Positions 17,556 to 26,933 of a stretch of 64,000 bases of DNA are shown piece after piece. The position numbers were made by a program, and so were the translations under genes. Numbering within the stretch: the stretch's first letter is position 1; every line of letters begins with the position of its first letter. Source of the stretch: Demequina lutea (GTDB lineage Bacteria; Actinomycetota; Actinomycetes; Actinomycetales; Demequinaceae); NCBI RefSeq assembly GCF_013409005.1, contig NZ_JACBZO010000002.1, forward strand, positions 1-64,000. The letters run 5' to 3'. The notes under the pieces are model-generated. The model saw nothing but the letters and a program-made list of their open reading frames with translations. It made no database searches and was not told where the DNA came from.

Positions 17556-18683
17556 GAAAGGCCTGCTGCAGTGCACGCCTTCAGATAATCCCCGGTACAG
17601 ATGGAGCTTACGGTCAGGTACCCGCTGTCAATAATGACCGCCTTCAGGTTGCTCATCGTCACCGAGGTCGGCACGAGCAGCAGTGCTGGAACATCCTTCA
17701 GTCCATTGTTGATGGACTGCCCAACCAGATCCTTGACAGGCGCACCAGAGATTACCGCGGCAGCGAGCTTCGCGGCCGCGGTCGCTTCTTGCTCGACGTT
17801 GAGATACGTCGTCTGATACTGATCTCCGGCGATGATGCGCTGAATCGAATCCACGCCTGCGTCAAGACCAGTTACCGGCGGCAGTGGACTCACTCCGGCG
17901 CTCTTTAGTGCCGCAATCGCCCCGCTGGCCATACCATCGTTCGCGACATAGACACCCACTATGTTCGCTGCTCCGAGCTTCGTGATCGCCTGTTGCATTT
18001 CGTTCTGCGCCTTGTCGGGACTCCAATCCGGCGTGTCGTACTCAGCAGCGATTTCGTAACCGCTCGAGTCGAGCACACTGTGTGCGCCTTGCTTCAAAGG
18101 CGCCGAGTTGGCATCAGTTGAAGAGCCGTTGATCATCACGATGCTGCCCGAAGCCTTCCCGTCAGCACGCAACTTGTCGACGAGGGCCGTCGCCTGCACT
18201 TTGCCCTGTGCCACGTTGTCGAACTTGACCGCATAGTCAAGGTCGGCGTTGAGCACGAGTCGGTCGTAACTGATCACCTTGGCGTTCTGGGCCTTGGCCG
18301 CCGCCACAATCGAAGCAGCAGCAGTGGAGTCGACCGGGTCGATAACCAGTACCTTCGCACCATTCGTCAACGCAGACTGCGCCTGGGAAAGCTGCTTGTT
18401 GGCGTCCCCATCCGCGTTGTAGTAGAGCAACTCACAGTTCGCGCATGCCGCAGCGAGCGCATTGGTGAAAGTCGGCTTGTCACGCGCCTCATAACGTGCC
18501 GTTTTCGACTCGGGAAGTAGCAACGCGACCTTACCCGCCGCGCCAACCGACGGAGTCGCAGACCCACCAGTCGCCACAGATGTACCGTTCGGCACAGATG
18601 TACTCGAACAGCCAGCAAGAAACGCCAGCCCAACCGCAAGCACGCTGGCCGCAAGCGTCTGTTTGGTTATGGAACGAAGCATT
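17552..18683 (-). CDS. sugar-binding lipoprotein (XylF-like), 376 aa
   Basis: The periplasmic-type binding protein of the CUT2 importer. It has a signal peptide with lipobox AFLAGCSS and a Ser/Thr/Gly linker, followed by two alpha/beta lobes with the motifs LYYNADGDANKQLSQAQSAL, VLVIDPVDSTAAASIV and GVYVANDGMASGAI, as in XylF and ChvE. The start at 18683 follows GAAGGGA. It is first in the leftward operon, directly after a good promoter, the usual place for the most abundant component. Confidence 0.88.
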
Positions 18684-18730
18684 TGAATCCCTTCATGGTG
18701 GGTGGGCCAGCAAGTCGCCGGGAACCCAAG

Positions 18731-18763
18731 TAACTTTCTAAACCAAGTTAGGCCACCTGTCAA
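18731..18763 (-). promoter_or_regulatory. promoter of the leftward sugar operon with operator
   Basis: On the minus strand TTGACA (18763-18758) is spaced 17 bp from TAGAAA (18740-18735). An inverted repeat, TAACTT-8 bp-AAGTTA at 18731-18750, covers the -10 box and is a likely operator. Confidence 0.65.
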
Positions 18764-18787
18764 TACCAACGGCTTAAGTTCCTGCTC

Positions 18788-18806
18788 CGGTGGTCTATAG
18801 TGGTGG
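18788..18806 (+). promoter_or_regulatory. gntR promoter -10 with GntR-type operator
   Basis: TGGTCTATAGTGGTGG contains a -10-like TATAGT within a TGGTCTA half-site resembling the DasR/NagR consensus (TGGTCTAGACCA, known for HutC-subfamily regulators). It lies ~35 bp before the GntR gene, suggesting autoregulation. Confidence 0.5.
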
Positions 18807-18833
18807 CAGTGACACAACTGTGAGCGAGAGTGC

Positions 18834-19703
18834 ATGAAAACGAACCAGTCGGGACCCGCCACCTCCACGGCTTTCGAAGCCGAAGCGATGCGGCCCTTGC
18901 CGCTGCATCAACAGGTCAACGATGCGCTACGGCGTTCGATAATTAGCGGCGACTTAGCCCTGGGTGGGCGCTTGCCGTCGGAACGGGTACTGGCCAGGGA
19001 GTTTGGGGTAAGCCGGGTGACTGTGCGCCAAGCGCTGAAGGACCTTGAGCAAGAGGGACTGGTGGAAGCAGGCGACGGCTTGCGGTGGGTGGCACGACCG
19101 GCCCCCGCGCTAGCGTCCGTCGAAGAAGGCGTGACTGGGCTTGTCAGTTTCTCCGAATTAGGCGCGATGCGTGAACTTACCGTCCGCGCAAAGGTGCTCT
19201 TTTGCGAAACTCGACCGTCATCGCTCGATGAGGCCGAGGCCATCCGTATAGCACCGGGGGCAAGCGTCCACGAGCTTGTCCGGTTGCGCTACCTTGAAGA
19301 CGTGCCTGTCGTCGTCGACCACAGCGTGATACCAGCCACGGTCGCGCCGAGTCTCAATGATGTCGATTTCACGACGGCTTCGCTATATCAGACCCTTGCA
19401 TCTCGTTATGGCTGCACGGTCACGCGAGCCGAATATGCTTTGGAAGCCCGCACCGCCGACCCCCAACATGCTGAGTTGCTTGGCCTCCAGCCGGGTGAAC
19501 CAGTCCTCGAAGCATGGCAGACGACATTCGACGGCCAAGGTCGAGTCATTCAGCTGTGCAGGCTTGTCTACCGCGGCGACCGCTACCGGTTCAGAACTTT
19601 GCTGGAAGTTGGCCGAATTTCGACTGAACTGTCACGGCGAACTCCCGCTGAATCAGCGGCACTAGGCGACAACCTGGCTAGTCTGCTGCGACGCCGCTCA
19701 TGA
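18834..19703 (+). CDS. GntR/HutC-family regulator with UTRA domain, 289 aa
   Basis: The N-terminal winged helix (PLHQQVNDALRRSIISGDL, LPSERVLAREFGVSRVTVRQ, ALKDLEQEGL) is followed by a UTRA effector domain ending in LVYRGDRYRF. This HutC-subfamily layout is that of NagR/DasR, which sense GlcN-6-P or GlcNAc-6-P. It stands divergent from the transporter operon and overlaps nagA by 4 bp (ATGA), so it probably controls both directions through the operators in the 150-bp gap. Confidence 0.88.
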   Translation: MKTNQSGPATSTAFEAEAMRPLPLHQQVNDALRRSIISGDLALGGRLPSERVLAREFGVSRVTVRQALKDLEQEGLVEAGDGLRWVARPAPALASVEEGVTGLVSFSELGAMRELTVRAKVLFCETRPSSLDEAEAIRIAPGASVHELVRLRYLEDVPVVVDHSVIPATVAPSLNDVDFTTASLYQTLASRYGCTVTRAEYALEARTADPQHAELLGLQPGEPVLEAWQTTFDGQGRVIQLCRLVYRGDRYRFRTLLEVGRISTELSRRTPAESAALGDNLASLLRRRS

Positions 19704-20794
19704 GAGTGGGCGTGGGGGGCGCAATTATTGACGGGCGTTACAGAAGAGGCGACGTCGAAGTTGTCGATGGCCGGATCGCCTCGTACGGACTGTCTCCGCG
19801 CGGACACGGGTTGGCACTACCTGGTCTGGTCGACCTCCAAGTGAACGGATACGCGGGGGTCGATTTCTCGACAGCCTCGGTCGAGGAATACGAATCAGCG
19901 TTGTCCTCGCTGCGAAGCCACGGTGTCTTTGCGGTCCAACCAACGTTTATCACCGCCTCCGAAGATGACCTGGCCAAGGCTGTGCGGGCGGCAGCGGCCG
20001 CACAGCAGCGTTATCGAAGTTGCGCAATCCTCGGTGTCCATATCGAGGGTCCCTTCCTCTCACCAAACCACAGAGGAATCCATCGACCCGAATATCTTCG
20101 CCAGCCAGACGGGCAGTTGCTCAACAGACTTCGCAGTTGCGGTCCGGTGCGGACCATCACCGTCGCGCCAGAGCTCGACGGTGCATTGGGGTTGATCAGT
20201 GATGCGGTGGCATCGGGTCTGGTCGTGCAGTTGGGCCACAGCGCGGCAAGCGCGGAACAGGCGAACGAGGGCTTCAATCGAGGGGCGCGCAGCGTTACAC
20301 ATATCTTCAATGGGATGCGCGCATTCAGCCATCGGGATCCTGGCATCGTCGGCGCTGCACTTGCGCGGACCGATGTGATCATTCAAATTATTGCGGACCG
20401 CGTACACGTCGCCGATGAGGCAGTTCAGCTTGTGTTGAACGCCGCAAGACATCGGGTCGTCTTAGTCACCGACGCGATCTCAGCTGCAGCGGCACCCGAC
20501 GGGCGCTACACCGCAGGTGGAAACCAGGTCATCGTGCAGAAAGGAGTCGCACGCCTCGATGACGGCACGCTCGCTGGATCCACTGCCCCGCTGATCCAAC
20601 AAATACGCAATGTCATCGACTTTGGCTGGTCGACCGAAGCCGCCGTGAACATGGCAAGCAGGCAACCGGCGCGCTTGCATGGACGCTCCGACCTCGGAAC
20701 ACTTTGCGGTGGCGGCCCGGCCGACATGGTTATTGTTGACGATGCCTTTCAGCCCGTGAGGATCTTGGCAGCCGGCACGGACGTCCTCCCATGA
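19700..20794 (+). CDS. nagA: N-acetylglucosamine-6-phosphate deacetylase
   Basis: Removes acetate from GlcNAc-6-P. Amidohydrolase motifs are in order: PGLVDLQVNGYAGVDF, the metal/substrate site VHIEGPFLS, QLGHSAASAEQANEG, the His loop THIFNGMRAFSHRDPG and the catalytic Asp in VLVTDAISA. 364 residues is normal for the family. Usual alternatives such as dihydroorotase lack the VHIEGPF motif. It is translationally coupled to gntR upstream and followed by nanE. Confidence 0.9.
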   Translation: MRVGVGGAIIDGRYRRGDVEVVDGRIASYGLSPRGHGLALPGLVDLQVNGYAGVDFSTASVEEYESALSSLRSHGVFAVQPTFITASEDDLAKAVRAAAAAQQRYRSCAILGVHIEGPFLSPNHRGIHRPEYLRQPDGQLLNRLRSCGPVRTITVAPELDGALGLISDAVASGLVVQLGHSAASAEQANEGFNRGARSVTHIFNGMRAFSHRDPGIVGAALARTDVIIQIIADRVHVADEAVQLVLNAARHRVVLVTDAISAAAAPDGRYTAGGNQVIVQKGVARLDDGTLAGSTAPLIQQIRNVIDFGWSTEAAVNMASRQPARLHGRSDLGTLCGGGPADMVIVDDAFQPVRILAAGTDVLP

Positions 20795-20811
20795 AAACTC
20801 GAAGGAGCCCA

Positions 20812-21513
20812 ATGCGTCAGCCCTGGTTAGTCTCGTCGCTCCCCCGCGGCATTATCGTGTCCTGCCAGCCATCAGCCACGTCCCCATGGCGCGGACCAAA
20901 ACAAGTGGCTGCGCTCGCCGCAGCTGCAGAGCGCGGTGGCGCCGCCGCCGTGCGCGTGGACGGGCCGGAAGCCGTCAAAGCATGCCGGCGCGTGACATCG
21001 CTTCCAATCATTGGCATCTACACCGACCCAACCGCCCACCGATCCGTGGCGATTACGCCGACACTCCAGCATGCGCTTGCTCTCGTCGAAGCCGGTGCCG
21101 ACATTGTCGCGCTCGACGCCAGTTACCACGCTCGATCACACGACGGCCAAGATCTCGCTACCCTGATAGGCGACCTGAAGCAGCAAACTGGCGTGCCAGT
21201 CATGGCCGACGTCGCTGTATTAAGTGATGGCCTGCTCGCAGTTACCGCTGGCGCAGACATGGTTGGATCGTCGACCACCGGATACGCCGATGGCGCCACG
21301 TCGACATTCCCAGACCTTCGGCTCGTCGAGCAACTCACGGAAAGCTTGCAGGTTCCCATCATCGCCGAACGTGGCTACGCAACCGAGGACCACGTAAAAT
21401 CGGCGTTCCAGGCTGGCGCATACGCCGTCGTTATCGGCTCAGCGATCACAGATCCGGTGTTCATCACTGCGCGTTTCTCAGAATTGTTCAGAAACGTCAT
21501 TCCGCGCACCTAA
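20812..21513 (+). CDS. nanE: N-acetylmannosamine-6-phosphate 2-epimerase
   Basis: Converts ManNAc-6-P to GlcNAc-6-P for NagA. A TIM barrel with the NanE motifs GGAAAVRVDG, PIIGIYTD, IVALDASYHARSHDG, VMADVAVLSDG and IIAERGYATEDHVKSAFQAG followed by YAVVIGSAIT. I prefer the ATG at 20812 because GAAGGAG precedes it by 6 bp; an in-frame ATG at 20791 overlaps the nagA stop. It ends 5 bp before the outer IS3 element, so any further operon genes have been separated. Confidence 0.9.
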   Translation: MRQPWLVSSLPRGIIVSCQPSATSPWRGPKQVAALAAAAERGGAAAVRVDGPEAVKACRRVTSLPIIGIYTDPTAHRSVAITPTLQHALALVEAGADIVALDASYHARSHDGQDLATLIGDLKQQTGVPVMADVAVLSDGLLAVTAGADMVGSSTTGYADGATSTFPDLRLVEQLTESLQVPIIAERGYATEDHVKSAFQAGAYAVVIGSAITDPVFITARFSELFRNVIPRT

Positions 21514-23525
21514 CGGGACTGCTGCACGGGTAGGTGACAGGTTGTAGTCACGCAGCCAGTGCGGTTGGCGTGTTCATGATGATCTCGAATTCGACCGGGG
21601 TCAAACGGCCTAGCGCTGCTTGTCGACGACGCCGGTGGTAGGTCCGTTCGATCCAGGTCACGATCGCGATCCGGAGTTGCTCTCGGGTGGTCCAGGAGTG
21701 GCGGTCGAGGACATTCTTCTGTAGCAGCGCGAAGAAGCTCTCCATGGCTGCATTGTCGCCGCACGAGGCCACTCGACCCATCGACCCGACCAGGCGGTGA
21801 CGGTTCAGAGCGTGCAGGAACTTCCGGCTTCGAAATTGACTGCCTCGGTCGCTGTGGACCACGCAGCCGGCGACGTCGCCGCGCATCACGATGGCGTTCT
21901 CGAGCGCCCGGACAGCCAAGTTCGACTTCATCCTCGAGTCGATGGAGTATCCGACGATCTTGTTGGCGAACACGTCCTTGATCGCGCAGAGATAGAGCTT
22001 GCCCTCGGCGGCTTGGATTCCAGCGATCGTCGCAACACTGAGTGAAAGGTGTGGGCGATGGCTGGCAAGAAGTACACGGAGGTGCAGAAGGAGGAGTTCT
22101 TCCGGTTGCTGGACAAGGGCGGGACGGTCCGGACGGCAGCGCGGGCGGCAGGTGTTCATGAGGATGCTGGCTACAACTGGTTGCGCAACACTGGTCTGAC
22201 CATGCAGCGCGCGGCGCCACGGACGTATTCGCCGGAGTTGAAGGCCGAGTTCCTGCGCCTGGTGCGGGAGCGGCAGATCATCTCGACCGTGGCGCGCGAA
22301 TTGGGTATCCACAAGCCCACGGCGTATGCGTGGGCGCGCAAAGCGGGCATCTCGACCTCGGAGGCCCGCAGGGTCAACCCCCGCAAGGAAGAGTTCTTGC
22401 GTCTGCGGGCTGGAGGTCTGACGCGTGCACAAGCCCGGGCACGGGTCGGTGCCGACGCGAGGTCGGCGACTGATTGGGACAAGGGCATCACGATCATCAA
22501 CCGGGGGCGGGTCTATCCCGATGGACGCGTGGTGCGTTACTCCGAACGCGACAATGGGGGCGTGCCTGAACGAAGATCCCGTGCCATCGGTGGCAGCATC
22601 GACCTCAACGTCGTCGAGAAGGTCATCCATCCGCGCTACCTCAGTGTGACCGATCGTGAGCTCCTGCAGGACCTCCACCGGTCGGGGCTATCGATCCGCA
22701 CCATCGCTACGCAGATGCGGCGTTCACCGTCGACGATCAGCCGAGAACTGACACGCAACACAGTCGCCACTCGTGGCTACCTGCCCCACACCGCGCACCG
22801 CTTGTCGGTGACACGCCGAGCCCGGCCCCGTGAGGCGAAACTTGTCACCAACGCGCGGCTGCGCCGATACGTGCAGGCGAAGTTGAACACGAGGTGGTCG
22901 CCGCAGCAGATCAGTCAGCGGCTAATCAAGGACTTCCCGAACGATCCGGAGATGCGCGTGAGCCCTGAGACGATCTACCAGACGATCTACGTCTACGCCC
23001 GGGGAGAACTCACACGTGAACTCGCAAAGCAGTTGCGCCGCGGCCGTGCAGCTCGCAAGCCCCACAAGCGTCCCGACGTGCGCCGTCCCCGCTTCGTGGA
23101 GCCGATGAACGCGATCAGCCAGCGGCCAGATGTCGTGCACTCACGAGACGTGCCGGGCCATTGGGAGGGTGACCTGATCATCGGCGCGCTCGGCGGGTCG
23201 GCGATCGCGACACTCGTGGAGAGGACGACTCGCTTCGTGATGCTCGGCCATCTCGGCCGCGAACGTAGCGCCGAAGCGGTCCGGGACTCGCTGATTACGA
23301 CTGTCCAGGACCTGCCCGCGTCGCTGCGCGGGACCTTGACGTGGGACCAGGGCGCGGAGATGGCCGAACACCGCGCCTTCAGCCTCGCGACCGACTTCGA
23401 CGTCTACTTCGCGGACCCCGGATCGCCTTGGCAACGCGGCAGCAACGAGAACACCAACGGGCTACTGGAGTGGTCCCCGAAAGTTGGACACCGAATCTAG
23501 GGGTCCTTCTTCAGGGAGTAGTCAG

Positions 23526-24008
23526 ATGTATGCACGAAGCACGTTGAGCCACTCCGACGCCGTGTCGGCTGTCGAGTTGTTCGAGCAGGGGTTCACCGCC
23601 AAGTCCGTGGCCATTTCGCTTGACCTTGCCCGGTCTGCGGTCCAAATGTTGTATCAGCGATGGCAGCTGCGAGGACGGGGTGCTTTGGTGACGAGAGACC
23701 GCAGACAGTACGACTTCGCCACCAAGCTCGAGATCGTGCGGCGCCATGTCAAGGGTGAGTCCGGGAGGGCTCTTTGCGCAGAGTATGAGCTTCCGTCGCC
23801 CAGCACCGTCGCCAACTGGACGAGCATCTATCGACGCGACGGGGAGGACGGTCTGCGTCCGAAGCGGCGCGGCAGGCCACCAACCGATCGGGAGGATTCC
23901 CCTCCGCAGAGCGAGATCGAGGCGCTGCGCACCGAGAACGAACGGCTTCGCGCTGAGGTCGCGTACTTGGGAAAATTGCGGGCCTTGAGATCACAGGAAC
24001 GACGCTGA
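23526..24008 (+). CDS. IS3-family OrfA, 160 aa
   Basis: A DNA-binding subunit with two helix-turn-helix segments (HSDAVSAVELFEQGFTAKSV; GRALCAEYELPSPSTVANW) and a leucine-zipper-like end (EIEALRTENERLRAEVAYLG). Near the end a GGGAAAATTG slippery run at about 23968 would allow -1 frameshifting into orfB. A GGGAGTAG site precedes the ATG. Confidence 0.85.
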   Translation: MYARSTLSHSDAVSAVELFEQGFTAKSVAISLDLARSAVQMLYQRWQLRGRGALVTRDRRQYDFATKLEIVRRHVKGESGRALCAEYELPSPSTVANWTSIYRRDGEDGLRPKRRGRPPTDREDSPPQSEIEALRTENERLRAEVAYLGKLRALRSQERR

Positions 24009-24055
24009 AAGTTCGAACTGTCGAAGATCTCAAGGCGCACTATCCACTACCCCTC

Positions 24056-24862
24056 TTGTTGCAGATCGCGGGCCTTCCCAGGTCGACGTTCTACGACCAC
24101 CGGCGCCGGCTCAGTCGCGGGGACACCAATACCGACATCAAAGAAGCCATTCGTGATGCGTTCGAGGCGGCGAACAGCGCATACGGGCATCGGCGTATCC
24201 GCGCAGTTCTGACTCGACAGGGGTGGAGGGTGTCCAAGAAGACCGTGCTCAAATTGATGCGGGAACTCGGGTTGCAATGCCCAGTGCGGCGTCGCAAACG
24301 GTACAACTCCTTCCGAGGCGAGGTCGGCGAGGCGTCCGACAACGTATTGCATCGCCAGTTCGCGACTGGATCTAGGCACACTAAGTGGGCCACCGACGTT
24401 ACCGAGTTCAATATCGGCGGTTCCAAGGTCTACCTTTCGCCTATCCTCGATCTCCATGACAACCGAGTCATCTCTGCGACGGCGGGGCCTTCTCCGAGCG
24501 TGAAGATGGTCACCGACGGTCTCCGCATTGCCATCGACACTCTCAACCCTGGCGAGAAACCTCTTGTTCACTCCGACCAAGGATTTCAGTACCGACACAC
24601 CCTCTGGCGGGACACGTTGGCGGAGGCGGGGCTCACCCAGTCGATGTCTCGCAAGGGCACGTGCCTCGACAACGCCGTCATGGAGGGGTTCTTCAGCCAC
24701 CTCAAGGAGGAGTGGTTTCGCATCCAACAACCCGGAACTCTTGACGAGTTTCACGCGGGGCTGACTGACTACCTGCACTGGTGGAACACCACCCGAATCC
24801 AGCAACGGCTCGGCTACCTCAGCCCCGACGAGTACCGCGCCCAAACTTCAGCCACCGCGTAG
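24056..24862 (+). CDS. IS3-family OrfB integrase
   Basis: An rve-type integrase with HTH_21 (YGHRRIRAVLTRQGWRVSKK) and the DDE triad in KWATDVTEF, VHSDQGFQY and NAVMEGFFSHLKEE. The frame is open back to the slippery run near 23970 without an ATG (KIAGLEITGTTLKVRTVEDL), so the natural product is probably an OrfAB fusion made by -1 frameshifting. The TTG at 24056 is only a nominal start. Confidence 0.88.
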   Translation: MLQIAGLPRSTFYDHRRRLSRGDTNTDIKEAIRDAFEAANSAYGHRRIRAVLTRQGWRVSKKTVLKLMRELGLQCPVRRRKRYNSFRGEVGEASDNVLHRQFATGSRHTKWATDVTEFNIGGSKVYLSPILDLHDNRVISATAGPSPSVKMVTDGLRIAIDTLNPGEKPLVHSDQGFQYRHTLWRDTLAEAGLTQSMSRKGTCLDNAVMEGFFSHLKEEWFRIQQPGTLDEFHAGLTDYLHWWNTTRIQQRLGYLSPDEYRAQTSATA

Positions 24863-25512
24863 GGTTCAATTAACGTGTCCAACTTTCGGGGACCACTCCA
24901 CTACTACGCCAGTACTTCCCCAAAGGCACTGATCTATCCCGTCACGATCGGAACGCGCTTCGCACCGTGGCGGACGAACTCAACGACCGACCCCGCAAGT
25001 CCCTCGACTGGGACACTCCAGCCGAACGCTTCAGTGCTTTACTAGAAACCTCGTGACCGCGAGCGTTGCGACGATCGCTGGAATCCAAGCGGTCTTGTGC
25101 TCGGTGATGTCGGTGAGCCAGAGCTGGTTCGGACCGTCGGCGGTGAACTCGTGCCGGGTCCGTCCGTCCTCGTCCGTGACGGTGCAGAGGTCGTCGTGGA
25201 CTGGTGGACCCGGTTTCTTGCCGTTCTTGCCCCGCTTCTTCCCGAACGCGGACCACCAGCCGTTGTCCGAGGCGATCCGCCAGGCGGTCCGGTCCGACAT
25301 CGCCTCACCGGCGTCTCGGGCCTCGTCAGCGAGGAGCCGGTGCCCGAACTCAGGATCATCCTTGTGTGCGTCAAACAACGCGTTCGCCCGATACGCCTCC
25401 ACCACCTCGCTGGGCGTGATGGGGTCAGCCAGCCACCGGTAGTAGGGCTGGCGTGAGAGCTTGAGGACCCGGCACGTCACCGTCACGGGGATCCCCGATG
25501 CGGCGAGCTCTG

Positions 25513-25821
25513 TCACGAGCGGGTACCACCTTTTCCCGGCAGGTTCGCCTGCGACAGATACGCCGCCGCCCGCCGCAGCACCTCGTTCTCCTGCTCGAGC
25601 AGCCGGACCCGCTTGCGTGCCTCTCGCAACTCGGCGGACTCGGTGCGGGATTGGCCGGGTTTGGTTCCGTCGTCGACCGCGGCGCGCTGCAACCACTTCT
25701 GCAACGTCATCGGGTGAACGCCGAAGTCTTTCGCGATCCGATCGATCGAAACACCAGGTTCACGGTTGCGCGCGACGCGCACCACGTCATCCCGGAACTC
25801 ACTTGGATAGGGCTTGGGCAT
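25513..25821 (-). CDS. IS3-family OrfA of the interrupted copy, 102 aa
   Basis: It begins MPKPYPSEFRDDVVRVARNR and has a helix-turn-helix (IDRIAKDFGVHPMTLQKWLQ) and a coiled coil (ARKRVRLLEQENEVLRRAAA). It closely resembles the OrfA at 50370. A GGGAAAAGG slippery site near its end would normally give the OrfAB fusion, but orfB is broken here. Confidence 0.85.
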   Translation of the reverse strand: MPKPYPSEFRDDVVRVARNREPGVSIDRIAKDFGVHPMTLQKWLQRAAVDDGTKPGQSRTESAELREARKRVRLLEQENEVLRRAAAYLSQANLPGKGGTRS

Positions 25822-25871
25822 ATTGACATCCTTCCAGGCCCACCCCTCGGGCAAGCCAGATCAGATGTCAC

Positions 25872-26933
25872 CTACCCGTGCAGCAGTCCCCGGCGCCTCC
25901 TCGCCTCCTTGTGAAGGGTGATGGGTGTGGTGTCCAGAACCCGATTGACCATGGCCGCAAGGAATTGGCTGGGTTGAAGACTAGGAGGAATCCGATCCTG
26001 CGCGAATTCAACGCGAGGCAAGCTCTCGAGAGGCAGATCTTGCACGACTTCCAACTCCGCGCTCTCATCGATGTCCTCAGTCGAGTCATCCACGAGCTGC
26101 GCCTCAGCGAGCGCATCCTCTCCGTCGCCTGGGTCGTCAGGGGCGGGCTTGCCGCCGTCATAGTCGATCACCAGGAGCGCAACCGAGTGGTAGGCGTCGT
26201 CCTCTTGACCAAGCTTCTGTAGAAGGTCGATCAACCACTCCGCCTTATCGGGCTCCTCTTCGAAAATCGTCGACCTCAGACCGTAGAAGAAACCGAGCGC
26301 CGCCATGGGATGCCGGAGTCGAAGGTTCTTCACATCTCCGTAAGACTCCTCAACACGGTTCGCGGCGTTCTTGCCAAAACTGGAATCCATGCGCTTCGTC
26401 GAGATCAGCAACTCTGGGCCCGTGATCCAGTTCGACATCACGACATCGACCTGCTTGAGGTAGTTCTTGCCAAGGATGCTGGCACTCGAGGCGGTGGCGC
26501 CAGATATGGCCTCCCGCTTCTTGAGGCGGTTGTCGAGCGCGACGCGTTCCTTTTGGGGCAGGCTGCCGAGCAGGTTAGCGATCGACGCGGGCAACACCCT
26601 GGGGTGAACGGCGCGCGGCCACACTGCGTCGGCGTCAAACCCGGCGCGACGAAGCTCGTATGCGATCCAGATGTCAAGGGCAAGCGCAGGCACGCCCGTC
26701 TGGCTCTCGGCGCCGAGAAAAAGCGGGACCCCAAGTAGTTTGCGCAGAACCTCGAAGTCCGGTTCGAAACAGAGTCGATCCAGTCGCAGCCGCTGCTGAC
26801 CCGCCCCGGAACTGGACTCATCCACATCCGTACTCACCCACGGATTCGTGTACTGCGCATCGGGACTCGCATCAGCCACGATCTGATCGAACATGACCCA
26901 CGCGCGGCTCTTGGCCGAAGGCTCAGCGACCAC
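25872..26933 (-). CDS. probable type II restriction endonuclease paired with the methyltransferase, 353 aa
   Basis: It follows the methyltransferase with an 11-bp overlap. I chose GTG 26933 because AGGGG precedes it by 5 bp; ATG 26894 (MFDQIV) is the alternative. The central segment QVDVVMSNWITGPELLISTK has the Asp...Glu-x-K-like order of a divergent PD-(D/E)xK nuclease, then RMDSSFGKNAANRVEESYGD and HPMAALGFFYGLRSTIF. The last third is acidic. The final residues (GLLHG) are encoded by the terminal repeat of the neighbouring IS3, so the natural C-terminus was replaced. The role is inferred from context and the nuclease-like motif; the recognition site is unknown. Confidence 0.6.
   Translation of the reverse strand: MVAEPSAKSRAWVMFDQIVADASPDAQYTNPWVSTDVDESSSGAGQQRLRLDRLCFEPDFEVLRKLLGVPLFLGAESQTGVPALALDIWIAYELRRAGFDADAVWPRAVHPRVLPASIANLLGSLPQKERVALDNRLKKREAISGATASSASILGKNYLKQVDVVMSNWITGPELLISTKRMDSSFGKNAANRVEESYGDVKNLRLRHPMAALGFFYGLRSTIFEEEPDKAEWLIDLLQKLGQEDDAYHSVALLVIDYDGGKPAPDDPGDGEDALAEAQLVDDSTEDIDESAELEVVQDLPLESLPRVEFAQDRIPPSLQPSQFLAAMVNRVLDTTPITLHKEARRRRGLLHG

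Larger units (their letters stand above)
23466..24900 (+). mobile_element. IS3-family element inside the IS30 element, 1435 bp
   Basis: Terminal inverted repeats of ~25 bp (TGGAGTGGTCCCCGAAAGTT at the left, its complement at the right) and a 4-bp duplication CTAC at 23462-23465 and 24901-24904. Both orfs look complete, so this youngest insertion may still be active. Confidence 0.92.
22058..25056 (+). pseudogene. IS30 transposase, interrupted by an IS3 element
   Basis: The first part (22058 to ~23465) has two N-terminal helix-turn-helix repeats and the IS30 motif HPRYLSVTDRELLQDLHRSG, then the DDE core with Asp in HWEGDLIIG and in LTWDQGAEM, up to NENTNGL. The rest (RQYFPKGTDLSRHDRNALRT and on to a TGA at 25056) continues beyond the inner IS3 from 24901. 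Joining the two at the CTAC duplication restores the catalytic Glu region. Confidence 0.88.
22012..25089 (+). mobile_element. IS30-family element, interrupted
   Basis: Perfect 25-bp inverted repeats (22012-22036 and 25065-25089, starting CTTGGATTCC) with a 3-bp duplication CGG at 22009-22011 and 25090-25092. After removing the inner IS3 and one duplication the element is about 1.64 kb. It inserted into orfB of the surrounding IS3. Confidence 0.9.
21548..25516 (-). pseudogene. IS3 transposase OrfB, split in two
   Basis: The 5' part runs from about 25516 to 25093 (RYWLADPITPSEV-like region through LWLTDITEHKTA) and the 3' part from 22011 to 21548 (EGKLYLCAIKDVF to a stop after NTPTALAA). Joined across one copy of the CGG duplication they give a complete rve/DDE integrase domain matching the intact copy at 50.7 kb. 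The split is caused by the IS30 insertion, so this copy cannot make OrfB. Confidence 0.85.
21519..25886 (-). mobile_element. IS3-family element, copy 1, interrupted
   Basis: Its ends carry inverted repeats beginning CTGCTGCACGGGTAGGTGAC, identical to those of the intact copy at 50305-51699. Read leftward it holds orfA, then orfB, which is split by the IS30-type element at 22012-25089. No direct target duplication is visible. The flanks instead mirror each other (GGGA left, TCCC right). The right end lies inside the 3' end of the restriction-enzyme gene. Confidence 0.85.
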
